From Piliocolobus tephrosceles (lineage: Eukaryota; Chordata; Mammalia; Primates; Cercopithecidae): a stretch of 64,000 nt of DNA. Under the pieces are notes generated by a model that ran no database searches, was not told the DNA's origin, and saw only the letters and a program-made list of their open reading frames with translations. The translations under genes and the position numbers were made by a program. Location of the stretch: contig NC_045439.1 of the NCBI RefSeq assembly GCF_002776525.5, positions 155,027,407-155,091,406 on the forward strand, read 5' to 3'. Shown here piece by piece: positions 39,101 through 50,312 of this stretch (its first letter is position 1; each line of letters starts with the position of its first letter).

Positions 39101-39190
39101 CTCAAACTGGAAACTCTTTTTTAAAAATCTGAAAGAATTTTGAGCACCTTGCTCCTGGTTCCTTGCCTCTTCCTCATGTGACACTTAAGG
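36187..39190. other. 3 kb mostly unique DNA, no gene recognised
   Basis: Holds a short antisense L2-like end at about 36585-36640 and a 21-25-bp tandem duplication at 37761-37806. Frames of 75-128 codons at 36.6-38.8 kb show no splice-flanked or family pattern. Confidence 0.5.
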
Positions 39191-39604
39191 GTTAGGCAGC
39201 ATGCTGTTTACCTGCAAGCTATATAACAACAAACCACACACAAAATTTAGACTTAAACCAAGTACAATCTTTTTCTCCCCACAAATCTACAATTTGGGAT
39301 GGCTTTGTGGGAACAGCTACTATTTTGTTTATAAAGTATTAGCTGGAGCTGTTAGAGTGGAGGACCTACCTTCAAGATATCTCACTCCCATAGCTGGGAA
39401 GTTGGAACTGGCTATTGCCAGAATGCTTCTTCAGACCCAGGTCTTGATTCCTTTCCATGAGTTACTTGGGCATCCTCAAAGCATGAGTTCCAAGAGAAGC
39501 AGGCTTCCTTGTATCTGGACACTGGAAGCAAAAGTGCCATGTTTTGTGCCACTCACAGAATCTACAAACTGCTCTCTTCTCCAGAATGCTGACCATTATG
39601 AATT
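39191..39604. repeat. Possible old interspersed repeat, family unknown
   Basis: 'ataacaacaaaccacacac', 'caagatatctcactcccat', 'ggctattgccagaatgcttc' resemble a common ancient repeat I cannot name. It carries a 186-codon chance frame. Confidence 0.4.
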
Positions 39605-40450
39605 TTGTAATAATTATGCCCTTTCTTTCTTTCTTTCTTTTTTTTTTTTTTGTAAGTTTGTCACCTACAAAAGTACCCTAAAGCAGGGGTTCCTAGCCCC
39701 TAGCTGCAGATCATTGCAGGTCCATAGCCTGTTAGGAACCAGGCTGCACAGCAGGAGGTGAGCGGCTGGAGTGAGCTTTACCGCTTGAGCTCTGGCTCCC
39801 CTCAGATCAGCGGTGGCATTCGATTCTCATAAGAGCGCAAACCCTACTGTGAACTGTGCATGCGAGGGATCTAGGTTGCACCCTCCTTATTAGAATCTAA
39901 TGCATGATGATCTGAGGTAGAGCAGTTTCATCCTGAAACCATCCCCCTACCCTTGCATCCTGTGGAAAAATTGTCTTCCATGAAACCGGTCCCTGGTGCC
40001 AAAAAGGTTGGGGACCACTGCACTACTCTATTTTGTACTTTGTAAGTCTTGAATTAGAATGTATACATTCTTTTGTGATCTGCCTCTTTTGATCAACATT
40101 ATGATTGAGAGATTCATGTACGTTATTGACTACGATTGTAAATTATTTCTTCTATTGTATACCTGTTATTTCTCCATTCTACTGTTTATGGACATTTGAG
40201 TTGCTTCCAGTGTTTTGCCCTATTAACAATGCAGAGTAAAAATTATTGTACACTCTCTTCTGGGGTATAAGTGAAAGAGTATTTTCAGGTTATGTTGCAT
40301 AGAGAGACTGATGTCTTGTAGGCTAGGTACAAGTTCTATTTAGCCATTTACAAATTTACAAAAGTGCTTTTGCAAAGTGGTTGTTTTCTCCAAATCGTTT
40401 TCCTTGGTTTTTGCGTCAATTTACATCCCATAGATAGTGTATTAAGATTC
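39605..40450 (-). mobile_element. Old L1-like fragment split by MER1
   Basis: Both sides of the MER1 element read as antisense L1/HAL1-like sequence ('ctgtttatggacatttgagt', 'cagtgttttgccctatta'). Confidence 0.6.
39684..40020 (+). mobile_element. MER1-type non-autonomous hAT (Charlie) element
   Basis: 337 bp with terminal inverted repeats caggggttcctagcccc and ggttggggaccactg. Internal 'gttaggaaccaggctgcaca' and 'aactgtgcatgcgagggatc' match MER1. Non-coding. Confidence 0.9.
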
Positions 40451-41470
40451 CCTGTTGTTTCACATGAATTATGACCTAACGTTGTCCAGTGAAATTTTCA
40501 TTTTTACAAATGAGCCCAGCTGATATAAAAGGCAGGATGCAGCTAAGTTTTCATTAACACCCTCCATTAGAGGTCGCATTACAGAGGAAAAATCAGATTT
40601 CAAAGTTTTCAAAAATGCTGTGTTATCATTATTTTGATCTTGAACGATCCCAGTGTCCTAATAATAATTCTGGAATTCTTATAGATTCCCACCCAGATAT
40701 TAAGAGTACCATGAGAAAAATTGTTTGCCATGATGGGTTAGAAGGATATTTTTCTTTTTTGGTATGAAGCCATTCATTATATTTTGATCTTTGATCACAA
40801 ATTGTACAATTCAACTATTACCTGTGAACAGTGCTCTCTCAATGATATAGAATATTTTAATTTTATTCTATCAGTTTTGATTGACAACTTAGTCTTAATA
40901 TTGTGAAAAGTTATGCAACATACAAAATAACTGGATCTCTTTTAAATCTCAAAAGATCTAATTTTTCACATAGTTGCATATAAATTAAGGAATGCAAGAT
41001 CTTTTGAAACACGTATTCAATCTACATTTTTATCTTCTTCCAGGTATGCAATCCAGTGATTGAAAATTAATTCACCTTAGTCAGAAGACAGTTAATTCCT
41101 GACACTGCAACAATTTTTCTTGTCAAGATGTGATATTTGCAGAGAACTGGAATAGCATGACAACAAAACCCTTCTGACTTGTGGGATTCCAAACAAAAAG
41201 GTTAAAATTGCATTCTGCAGCTATACAAATTAGCATAGACTTTCACTACAGCCTCAGGTACTGGAACAAAACTGGAGCAGTTCTCAATAAAATTAAGCTG
41301 TTGAGAATAAAAAGAACTTGAAACAGTAAGTGGGAGTCTTCAATTCTGTTTCTTAACCTGCTAAAGCTTAGAGCTCCCTGCTGCATTATTACAAAGGCAA
41401 AACTGCTAGGTGAAGGAAAAGCTATAGGAAGTCCAAAGGGTTGATTATTTTTATGTATTTATTGATTGAT
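40451..41470. other. Unique intergenic DNA, nothing recognised
   Basis: AT-rich, no supported exon. Confidence 0.5.
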
Positions 41471-41472
41471 TT

Positions 41473-41791
41473 TTTCTTTTCTTTTTTTTTTTTTTTTTTT
41501 TTTTTTTGAGACAGAGTCTCTCTCTGTCGCCAAGGCTGGAGTGCAGTGGCATGATCGTGGCTCACTGCAACTTCCTCCTTTGGGGTTCAAGCAATTCTTG
41601 TGCCTCAACCTCCTGAGTAGCTGGGATTACAGGCACCTGCCACCATGCCTAGCTAATTTTTTGTATTTTCAGTAGAGACAAGGGTTTCACCATGTTGGCC
41701 AGGCTGTTCTGGAACTCCTGAGCTCAGGCAATCCACCCTCCTCAGCCTTCCAAAGTGCTAGGATTACAGGTGTGAGCCACTGCAATTGGCC
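41473..41791 (-). mobile_element. AluS/J-like
   Basis: Complete antisense Alu with a T-tract of about 27. Confidence 0.92.
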
Positions 41792-41842
41792 GGTCTGATC
41801 ATTTCTAGACTCATCTAAAAGGTTTTTGATACAGATAATACC

Positions 41843-41985
41843 TTTTTTTTTTTTTTTTTTTTGAGACAGAGTTTCACTCTTGCAGCCCCAGCTGGAGTGC
41901 AGTGGCACTATCTCAGCTCACTGCAACGCAGACTTCCCAGGTTCAAGTGATTCTCCTGCCTCAGCCTCTGGAGTAGCTGGGACTA
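41843..41985 (-). mobile_element. Alu cut by assembly gap
   Basis: Begins with a T-tract and Alu right arm, then stops at the Ns within 'gtagctgggacta'. Confidence 0.9.
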
Positions 41986-42085
41986 NNNNNNNNNNNNNNN
42001 NNNNNNNNNNNNNNNNNNNNNNNNNNNNNNNNNNNNNNNNNNNNNNNNNNNNNNNNNNNNNNNNNNNNNNNNNNNNNNNNNNNNN
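41986..42085. other. Assembly gap (100 N)
   Basis: Exactly 100 Ns between two same-orientation Alus, a usual placeholder for unknown length. Confidence 0.99.
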
Positions 42086-42376
42086 TTTTTGAGACAGAGT
42101 CTTGCTCTGTCACTGAGGCTGGAGTGCAGTGGCATGATCTCAGATCACCACAACCTCCACCTCCCAGGTTCAAGTAATTGTCCTTTCTCAGTCTCCTGAG
42201 TAGCTGGGATCACAGGTGTGCACTACCAAGCCCAGCTAATTCTTTTTTTTAATTTTAGTAGAGACAGGGTTTCACTGTGTTGGCCAGACTTGTCTTGAAC
42301 TCCTGACCTCAGGTGATCTGCCCACCTCGGACTCCCAAAGTGCTGGGATTACAGGCATAAGTCACCGCACCCTGCC
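42086..42376 (-). mobile_element. AluS-like after gap
   Basis: Nearly complete antisense Alu; its T-tract touches the gap. Confidence 0.91.
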
Positions 42377-42377
42377 G

Positions 42378-42790
42378 ATGCCATTCTTTCTATTTGGTAG
42401 GATGGCATGAATGAAACTATTTATCAAGAAGGCAGGTGAGCATCTGTGTTTGTATTCACCAACAAGTGGGTTATATTCATGGATTTTATACTGTATAGAG
42501 ATGAACTAAGGAAAAGCGACATATGGTCCATACTCTTAAAAGCTTTTATATATGCAGACCCAGGCTTCAAAATATGTTATATGACATAGAAAGATCCAAG
42601 CAGACTTTACTAACTGGTCATGCATATGTTCTAGCTTTAGGGCTACTAAAGGTACTTAGGAATTCAGGTATAATTATTCATACATTTATATTCTGCCTAT
42701 GCCATGGAAAAAGAAAAAATCCAGTTATAATAGCATTTGCCTATGAATATGAAAACGAAATGCTATATCATCACAACTGGATCTAATCAG
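42378..42790. other. Unique DNA, nothing recognised
   Basis: An 87-codon frame here has no known pattern. Confidence 0.45.
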
Positions 42791-42794
42791 CTGA

Positions 42795-44195
42795 AACTGT
42801 CAAAAGAGCATCATTTGACTAACTGGCTTTTGACAAAAGTGTAAGCCAATTTAGTGGAAGAAGGATAGCCTTTTCAACAACTGGTCCTGCGGCGATTGGA
42901 CAACCACAGGAAAAAAAAACAAACCTCTACATAAACCTCAAACCTTCCAGAAAATGGACTCAAATGGATCATAGATTTAAATGTAAAACATAAAACTATA
43001 AAACTTTTTTAGAATAAAACATAGCAGAAAATCCTAGGGACCCAGGGCTTGGTGAAGAGATCTAGATATGACATCAAATCCATAAAAGAAAAAAAATCTA
43101 TAAATTGGACATGAATTATTTTTTAAATTTGCTTTGTGAAAATCCTCTTTAGACACTGAAAAGACAAGCTACAGACTGGAAGAAAATATTTACAAGTCAC
43201 ATACATGAGAGAGTATTCATAGATAGAATGCATAAAGAATTCCCTGAACTCAACAGTATAAAAGCAAACAATACAGTTAGAAAATGGGCAAGGTACATGA
43301 GGAAACTTTCACCAAAGAGGATATACAGATGGCAAATAAGTACATGAAAATATTAAATTCATTAGATTTTAGGGAAATGCAAATTAAGAGCATGCAACCT
43401 ACTAGAATAGCTAAAATAAAAAATGATGATACCAAATGCTAGTAAGGATGCAAAGAAATTGGAACTCTCATACATTTATTTATGGGTATGTAAGATGGTA
43501 CAGATACTCCAGAAAGTAGTTTGGCAGTTTCGTAAACAATTAAACATATGTTTATGATACAACCCAGTAATCACACTCCTGGGCATTTATCCCAGAGACA
43601 TGAAAATTTACATCCACACAAAAACGTGTACACAATATTCACAGCAGGTTTGTTTGTAATAGCCAAACCTAGAAGCTAGTAATAGATGAATAAACAAACT
43701 GTGTTATATCCATACCACAGAATGTTACTCAGCAATAAAAAGGAATAAACTACTGATACATGAAACAACTTGGATGGGTTTCAGGGATAAAAATAGTGGA
43801 ACAAAAAGCCAATCTCAAAAGATCACATGCTATATGATTCCATTTATAGAACATTCTGTAAGTAATAAAATTTTAGATATGGGAAATACATTAGGGCTGC
43901 TAGGGTTTAGGGATAGTGGAGGAGAAGAAAGTGAAAGTGCCTATACAGAGGTAGTATGAGGATGATCTTTGTGGTGATGAAAGAGTTCTGAATCTTCACT
44001 GTGGTGGTGATTACACAATCTACACTTGTGATAAAATCTCATAGAGGTATCTACCCACATTGCATCAATCTCAATTTCCTGGTTTTGATATTGTACTATG
44101 GAAATGAAAGGTATTTGAGGAAAACTGTGTAATGAGTACATGGGGCCCCTTGGTGCTGTGTTTTCCTATAATCATGTCTAAATAAAAAGTTTAAA
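42795..44195 (+). mobile_element. Old L1M 3' end
   Basis: ORF2 end and 3'UTR of an old L1: 'caaatggatcatagattt', 'aatgggcaaggtacatgagg', 'atttatcccagagacatgaa', 'acagaatgttactcagcaat', ending near 'aaataaaaagtttaaaag'. No intact frame. Confidence 0.88.
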
Positions 44196-44758
44196 AGAGA
44201 AAGAGAGAGAGACTATCATCTTTGAGCAATTCGCTATACAAAGATGACAAATCACTAAGACCTTTAAGAGATCCCAGTATGCCACACCCCTACTGGATCC
44301 AACTGAAAACTATTTCTTGGCCAGTGAACAAAGACATTTGCCTTAACCTACCTGGTACAAATATGTGAATTCATTTATCCCTCTCCAGAGTGCAAACTTT
44401 CCATTTTTAATTAGCGTAACCCGTCCAAATATTTGTTTCTAGCAGTAAACTCCCCCAACTTTTCTCTCTCAGTCAACAACTTAGTAAATTTGTTTACTGG
44501 TCCATGTATCTACTGGCAACTAAATCAACACAAAGCTCACTACGTTGACCACTGTAGTGGTCATAGTGTATTTGTATCATCACAAAAGATTTGAGGCTTC
44601 GGACAGCCTTCATGCCCTATCTAAACACACAGGATTTATAGTTCCAAGTGCTAGGCTGGATACACAGTTGAGAAGTAGGATTTATGGGTGACAGAGTGAA
44701 ACTGAGGAAGACCCCAAGGATAGTGTCCAGTGGAAAAACCAGAATATCTAAAGTCAAA
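44196..44758. other. Unique DNA, nothing recognised
   Basis: No feature seen. Confidence 0.45.
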
Positions 44759-44763
44759 GTGAC

Positions 44764-45118
44764 TGATATGGTTTGGCTGTGTCCCCAGCCAAATCTTATT
44801 TTGAATTCCCATGTGTTGTGTGAGGGACCTGGTGAGAGATCATTGAATCATGGGGGAAGTCTTTTCCATGCTGTTCTCGTGACAGTGAATAAATCTCAGG
44901 AGATCTGATCATTTTATAAAGAGGCGTTCCCCTGCACCAGTTCTCTCTTTTTGCCTGCCACCATCCGTGTAAGACATGACTTGCTCCTCCTTGCCTTCCT
45001 TCATGATTGTGAGGCCTGCCCAGCCACGTGAAACTGTAAGCCCAATAAAACTCTTTCTTTTGTAAATTGCCCAGTCTCTGTTATGTCTTTATCGGCAGTG
45101 TGACAATGGACTAATACA
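44764..45118 (+). mobile_element. Solo THE1 LTR
   Basis: 355 bp, tgatatggtttggctgtg to ggactaataca, with perfect 5-bp duplications gtgac at 44759-44763 and 45119-45123. No internal sequence. Confidence 0.95.
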
Positions 45119-45316
45119 GTGACAGCAAAAAGTGAGGCCAAGAGGGCTGGACAGAGAAGCAGAAGCCAAAGAAGGATGTGGCAAAGGAAGGAACTGAAGC
45201 TAGTCAGAACAGAGCGAGAATGATTGACAGAGACATAGCCTGGAGGAATGCCCTGAGGTGATGGATGAAGAGGGACTATTAATGGTGCTGAACCAGTTTA
45301 GATACCTTTAATATAA

Positions 45317-45520
45317 TAATGATGCCAGCCTGGGCAACATAGTGAGTCTCCATCTCTACAAAACATACAAAAATGAGCTGGTCATGGTGGCACATACCTG
45401 TAGTCCTGGCTACTCGGGAGGTTAAGGTGGGAGGTTCACTTGTGCCCAGGAGGTCCAGGGTGCAGTGAGCCATGATTGCACCACTGCACTCTAGCCTGGG
45501 CAACAGGGCAGGACCCTATC
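45317..45520 (+). mobile_element. 5'-truncated AluJ-like
   Basis: Starts in the left arm at 'ccagcctgggcaacatag'. Tail became (TCA)n. Confidence 0.88.
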
Positions 45521-45522
45521 TC

Positions 45523-45525
<3 letters not shown>

Positions 45526-45566
<41 letters not shown>

Positions 45567-45567
45567 T
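45526..45567 (+). repeat. (TCA)n microsatellite
   Basis: About 13 tandem tca/atc units directly after the Alu. Confidence 0.96.
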
Positions 45568-45785
45568 TATTGAGCATTTATTTTGTGTCAGGCTTTGTGA
45601 TAAGTCCTTTTTTCAACCTCAAGATAATTGTATGAAGTAGGCACACATCATTTCCATTTTGTAAACTGGAAAACCAGGGCTCAAAAGGATTGAGTAAGTT
45701 ATCCAAGACTTTACATACGTGAAGTGGTTGAGCTGGTATTCAAAGTCAGTTTGGTCTGATTCCCAATGTGCTTATTCATTACACT
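45568..45785 (-). repeat. MIR SINE
   Basis: 'ttattttgtgtcaggct', 'attttgtaaactggaaaac', 'gagtaagttatccaagact' match antisense MIR. Confidence 0.82.
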
Positions 45786-45892
45786 CAATCTCACTCCCCC
45801 ATCTCATATCTATATCTACAACTATGTCTATACTGTTATGTCTAGCTATATCTGGATCTATATTTAATATAAAATAGTGAAAAATCAGGATC

Positions 45893-46188
45893 AGACCAGG
45901 TGTGGTGGCTCACACCTATAATCCTAGCACTTTGAGAGGCTGAGGCAGGCAGATTGCTTGAGCTCAGCAGTTTGAGACCAACTTGGGCAACATGGCAAAA
46001 CTCCATTTCTACAAAAATTAGCCAGGCATGGTAGTGCACACCTGTGGGCTCAGCTACTCAGGAGGCTGAGGTGGGAGGATGGCTTGAGCCCAGGAGTTGG
46101 AGGTTGCAGTGAGCTGAGATCGCACCACTGCACTCCAGCCTGGGTAACAGAGCCAGACTGTGTCTAAAAATAATAATAATAATAATAA
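45893..46188 (+). mobile_element. AluJ/S-like
   Basis: Complete diverged Alu with an (AAT)n tail. Flanks 'caggatca' at both ends. Confidence 0.91.
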
Positions 46189-46194
46189 CCAGGA

Positions 46195-46800
46195 TCATGT
46201 GAATATGAATAAAGTGTGAGGCTGAGACTACACACCATGATGTTCAGTAGAGCATAAAAATTTGGGGCTTCAAATGTGACTTTGACTTCTTGGTTGTCAA
46301 GTAAGAAAGGGAAATGTGGTCACTTTCAAAGTATATACTATCTAGTTGGAGCAATACGGTAAGAAGGGTTTATTTTGGGAAGTTTCATGGAAAGAGTGAA
46401 TTTGTGCAGGGTCTTTAAGGAAAGGAAAATGCAGTTTAGTGGAGGAAAAATGTTCCTCATTAGTGCTTCTCAACCAGATGTGTCTACTGCTCTGAGACAT
46501 TTTACAAAGGTTTTCAAATTACATTCCTGTTGACTGTGGATGGGTGTCCCAGGGAATGTGGCCCTCTGTTGGGAATTCTGCCAATTCTGTTGGGAATTCT
46601 GGTACAATGTGTTGCTGAGGGTGTACTAATGGGAGAGCACAAGTGAGAGTCTCTCAGGTGTGTTGAAAGGAGAATAGGGTGAAGAATACCTGTTTTAGAT
46701 AAAGGGAGAAGAATGAGCCACTTATTAATCCATTTATTCTAAAAATACTCAGCATATGCCATGTGCAAAAGAAAGATGAGATAAAAAAATAGAACACATA
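46195..46800. other. Unique DNA with a short tandem duplication
   Basis: About 20 bp ('ctgttgggaattctg' and flanks) is repeated twice near 46563-46602. Nothing else seen. Confidence 0.5.
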
Positions 46801-46985
46801 TCATGAATTAGATGCCACTCACTGTATGCCAGGCATTGTGTTAGGAGCTTTACATATATGATTTCATCTAATCACCAGCACAACTTTGTAAAGTACAAGT
46901 AGTGCCCGTTTCACGAGCCAGGAGACTTGATCTTAGAGAGAGTTTAAGTAACTTGCCCAAGGTCCCTTCTTGACCAATTTCAGGA
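46801..46985 (-). repeat. MIR SINE
   Basis: 'ctgtatgccaggcattgtg', 'taagtaacttgcccaaggtc' match antisense MIR. Confidence 0.85.
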
Positions 46986-47219
46986 GTAACCATTCTTATT
47001 GAATTTCCTGTAAACAGTGCTCCTATAGCCCAACTGAGGAGATAAATAAAAATGGTTTTGATTAACACACACTCTCTCAAAGGATTTATGGCCTAATTGT
47101 AGGATAAACACCAGTATGCTCATATTCCTGAAAACAATATAAAAATCCCCAAAGAGGCAAAAAGAGGTTAGAGGGAGTCATTCTGCCAGGATTGGGGCTG
47201 GCATCCAGGAAGCTGTAGA

Positions 47220-47905
47220 AGGTGTTACCAGTGGCAAATCCGTACAGGTCTGCAGGAACATCACTTCCTGACTCCTCAGAGGAAAGAATTCAACCGAGGA
47301 GCCCTAGGCAGAAGGAGAGGCCGGGGCGAGTTTTAGAGCAGGAGGGAAGGTTTATTAAAAAGCTTTAGAGGGGAGTTGCAGAGTGCGAAAGAAAAAGAAA
47401 AAACTTTAGAGCAGAAATGAAACAAAGTAAAATACACTCGGAAGAGAGCCAAGCGGGCAACTTGAGAGATCAAGTGCACGGGTTGACATTTTGACTTGAG
47501 GTTTTATATGTTGCCGTATCTCTGGGGTCTTGCCTCCTGTTCTCCGATTTTTCCCTTGGAGTAGGCTGTCCGCATGCGCAGTGGACTGCTAGCACTTGGG
47601 AGGTGAGATGTTTACTAGACTTGTCCACGTGCTCATTTGAGGCGTTCTTCCCTTACCAGTCATATGTTCCTAGGAGGTCATATACCAGTTAAACTATCCC
47701 ATTTTGCCTCTTAATGTACATGCTTGAGCCCACTTGCCCAGCTCCTGAGATCTTACCAGAAAGCGGCTGATCACCAACCTCAGGTGTTTCTATTTATTGG
47801 GAGACTGCCTTTCCCTGGCACTGGCTGCCACCAATTATTATTTTACAGAGGCAGTGTAATAACCGCCTGACCATCACCCGATGGTCGCCTGACGTTTCGG
47901 ATTCC
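47220..47905 (-). mobile_element. Solo ERV LTR, subfamily not assigned
   Basis: Antisense LTR-like block: a poly(A) signal on the minus strand near 47350 (tttatta on +), a typical 'actcctcagaggaaagaatt' border region, and 'cgcatgcgcagtgg' inside. No internal viral genes. Boundaries are approximate. Confidence 0.7.
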
Positions 47906-47929
47906 TGGTGTGTGTGTGTGTGTGGCGGG

Positions 47930-49535
47930 AAAGCCCTCTTCTGCTCTGCTCATGTCTTACCAGCTACCTACTGAAAGAGAAACAGCATTTCAACTAACTG
48001 AAAAGGATGGATAAGATTATGGGAGATATTACTGCATGGGAGAGATGTTTTGGAAGAAACAGTAGTGTGTCTTATAAGGACTTTTTAGCAACTTGATATT
48101 AGTACAATTTATCTGGAAAAGGTTAGACTTAAATTATAGAAGAATTCTGTCCTTTTGAGTTAAAAAAAAGAAAAGAAAAGAAAATGAAAAAGATCACAGA
48201 GGAGTAAATTGCATATACAGGACAGAAATGGACAGACCTGAAGTCCAAGCACACACCTTTATTGATCTCTTCAATTCTGCATGCTGCCTTATCTTCTTAG
48301 TCAACACAGAGAAGCAATCCAGGAATGGTTGGTAAGAGTGACACTGATGTGTAAAATTCCATCTACTGTTCCGGCAATTTAAGACCTCAAAAAGCAAAGA
48401 GGGAATTCCTAAAGGAGTGGGCAGTCAAATGCAATCTCTGGACCCTACACTTCTCTTCCTTCCTGTTCCACCTCCACACGCTCCTTCCACCTTTGAAATG
48501 TCAGATCCTTTTTTCCCAATGACGGCATTGCCAGGTAAGGGAAAACAAAGAGGCTTGTTTTGCAGCTCCAAGAATCTGACTGGGTGAGAATGAGGGCTTG
48601 CTTAGCTCATAGATAAGTCTTCTCTCAGGTCCTTCCTGGCCTGCTCTCTGACATCCCTACCTTATAGCTCTTGGATGCATTCAATACAGATGCATGCTTT
48701 GGATTTGGCAGCAATTTGTACACATGCCACACAGAGATCATGGAAGAGAAATGAAAGTGATCACAAGTACCATTAGGCCTAGAGATTCGGAAAAATGAAA
48801 TACGTTCTATAGAACTGATTACTGCTTTTGAAGAGATTTAAACTGTGCCTAGAAATCTGTTTCACAGATCTTATTGTTGCTACAGAAGAGATCTAGACTG
48901 TCCTAAAGTGCTGAACTCTGCTCCCACTGTGCCCACAATGATGCCACAGGTGGATTGTTGCTGCCCCACCCGCCCCCCTACTTACCCTCACCCACCCAAC
49001 CCATTATGACACGCTGCCCTGCCCAGTCAGAGATTATATAATAAGTCCCGCTATGCCTGCTTACTATCAGTAAGGCATTGCCCTTTCTGATAGTTCTGAC
49101 ATTCAGTTGGAAATCTCTGTTGGGAGCAGAAGAAATCTCAACTGGGAAGAGAAGGGTGAGCTCAGAGGGCATCATCACACCACATTACTGTGTGTAAAGA
49201 CTGTAGAAAGAAAAGCAAAATCCAGGGAAAGTGATTAAAACATAAAAAAAAGAAGGAGGCAGGAGAAGAAATTGAAAAGGGAATTAAAACAAAAGAGCTT
49301 AAACAGGAAGAGAAAAGAAGAGAAGATGCAATGTGAAAGAAGAATAGAGATTTGGTACTCTGCTTTTCTTAGATTGGATTTGGTCCTCAACTTGTGTAGT
49401 GCAATGATTAGGATATGCTGTCCCTGAAAGCCTGACATGTGTTTCTTCCTTTCAGTAGCTGTATCCTGTTGCCCATGCTGCTGTTTCTGCTATTGTTTTA
49501 GGGTCAACTCCACTTATAATAGCTAGAGATTTTTC
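47930..49535. other. Unique DNA upstream of TMCO5B, nothing recognised
   Basis: Contains a purine-rich stretch at about 49205-49345. No CpG island or TATA-type promoter could be assigned to TMCO5B here. Confidence 0.5.
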
Positions 49536-49553
49536 TAAAGTAGGGTGGTAGTT

Positions 49554-49787
49554 GGCCGGGCGCAGTGGCTCAAGCCTGTAATCCCAGCACTTTGGGAGGA
49601 CGAGACGGGCGGATCACAAGGTCAGGAGATCGAGACCATCCTGGCTAACACGGTGAAACCCCGTCTCTACTAAAATACAAAAAACTAGCCCCGGGAGGCA
49701 GAGCTTGCAGTGAGCTGAGATCCAGCCACTGCACTCCAGCCTGGGCGACAGAGCGAGACTCCGTCTCAAAAAAAAAAAAAAAAAAAA
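49554..49787 (+). mobile_element. AluYR-like with internal deletion
   Basis: Monkey-type Alu (ctcaagcctgtaatcc, aaaaaactagcc, gagatccagcc) lacking about 70 bp between 'aaaactagcc' and 'ccgggaggca'. Target duplications aaagtagggtggta at about 49537 and 49789. Confidence 0.93.
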
Positions 49788-49804
49788 GAAAGTAGGGTGG
49801 TAAT

Positions 49805-50267
49805 AAACTAATAGAAATCAGTCAGCCCACTTTTTGGTACCCTCTAACTCTTCTACTATTTTTTAAAGTTTCTCTGAAGATCTGGCTGGAAACAGTCACT
49901 CAGCGGATTTGTCAGTAGACATACATGAGTACCCTTAGCAACTTTACTTGTGACGGGACAAATGTAGGTGAGAAAAGGAAAATGGAGCCCAAGTGTGGAA
50001 AAATTTGAAAACAAAAAGATTGCTGTGCTCCAGTGGTTTTCATTTATGAGATTTTAAAATTAAAGTATGATCTGGTTTACTGAAATTTAGCTTGTAAAAA
50101 ATACTACAATTGATCCTGGGAAGCGTGAGAGTGTAGGAGGCTTCGGTTTCTTCTTGGCTCTGTGTGGCCTGAACACAGGCCTACCTTTTACCTGCTCCCT
50201 CCTGGGGCAATTACTGCATTGGCTGTTGGGAGCTTTTCCATAACGGATGTTTGTGTTCACATTTTAG
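49805..50267. other. Region just upstream of the first coding exon
   Basis: Likely holds the 5'UTR exon and/or promoter of TMCO5B, but I see no clear TATA box, CpG island or exon boundary. Confidence 0.35.
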
Positions 50268-50312
50268 GAACGCTATGATGGAAGACGCTGGACAGAATCC
50301 ACTGGATGATGT
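50268..50312 (+). CDS. TMCO5B: TMCO5B exon with the start codon
   Basis: Possible acceptor AG at 50266-50267, then seven untranslated bases and two consecutive ATGs (50275 and 50278). The second has A at -3 and G at +4, the stronger initiation context, and would give 307 residues. Donor is GT|GTAAGT at 50313. The codon split (GT+G) makes Val13. If the acceptor is used, at least one upstream 5'UTR exon exists; I could not place it. Confidence 0.75.

Noticed and set aside
39201..39761. 186-codon open frame, the longest outside low-complexity DNA
   Set aside because: It crosses a probable old repeat, a T-tract and the start of a MER1 element; no domain or splice pattern.
1..50267. Exons of neighbours expected near human TMCO5B (FMN1, RYR3)
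   Set aside because: I looked for CpG-rich first exons and splice-flanked coding blocks and saw none I could support; absence is not proven by eye.
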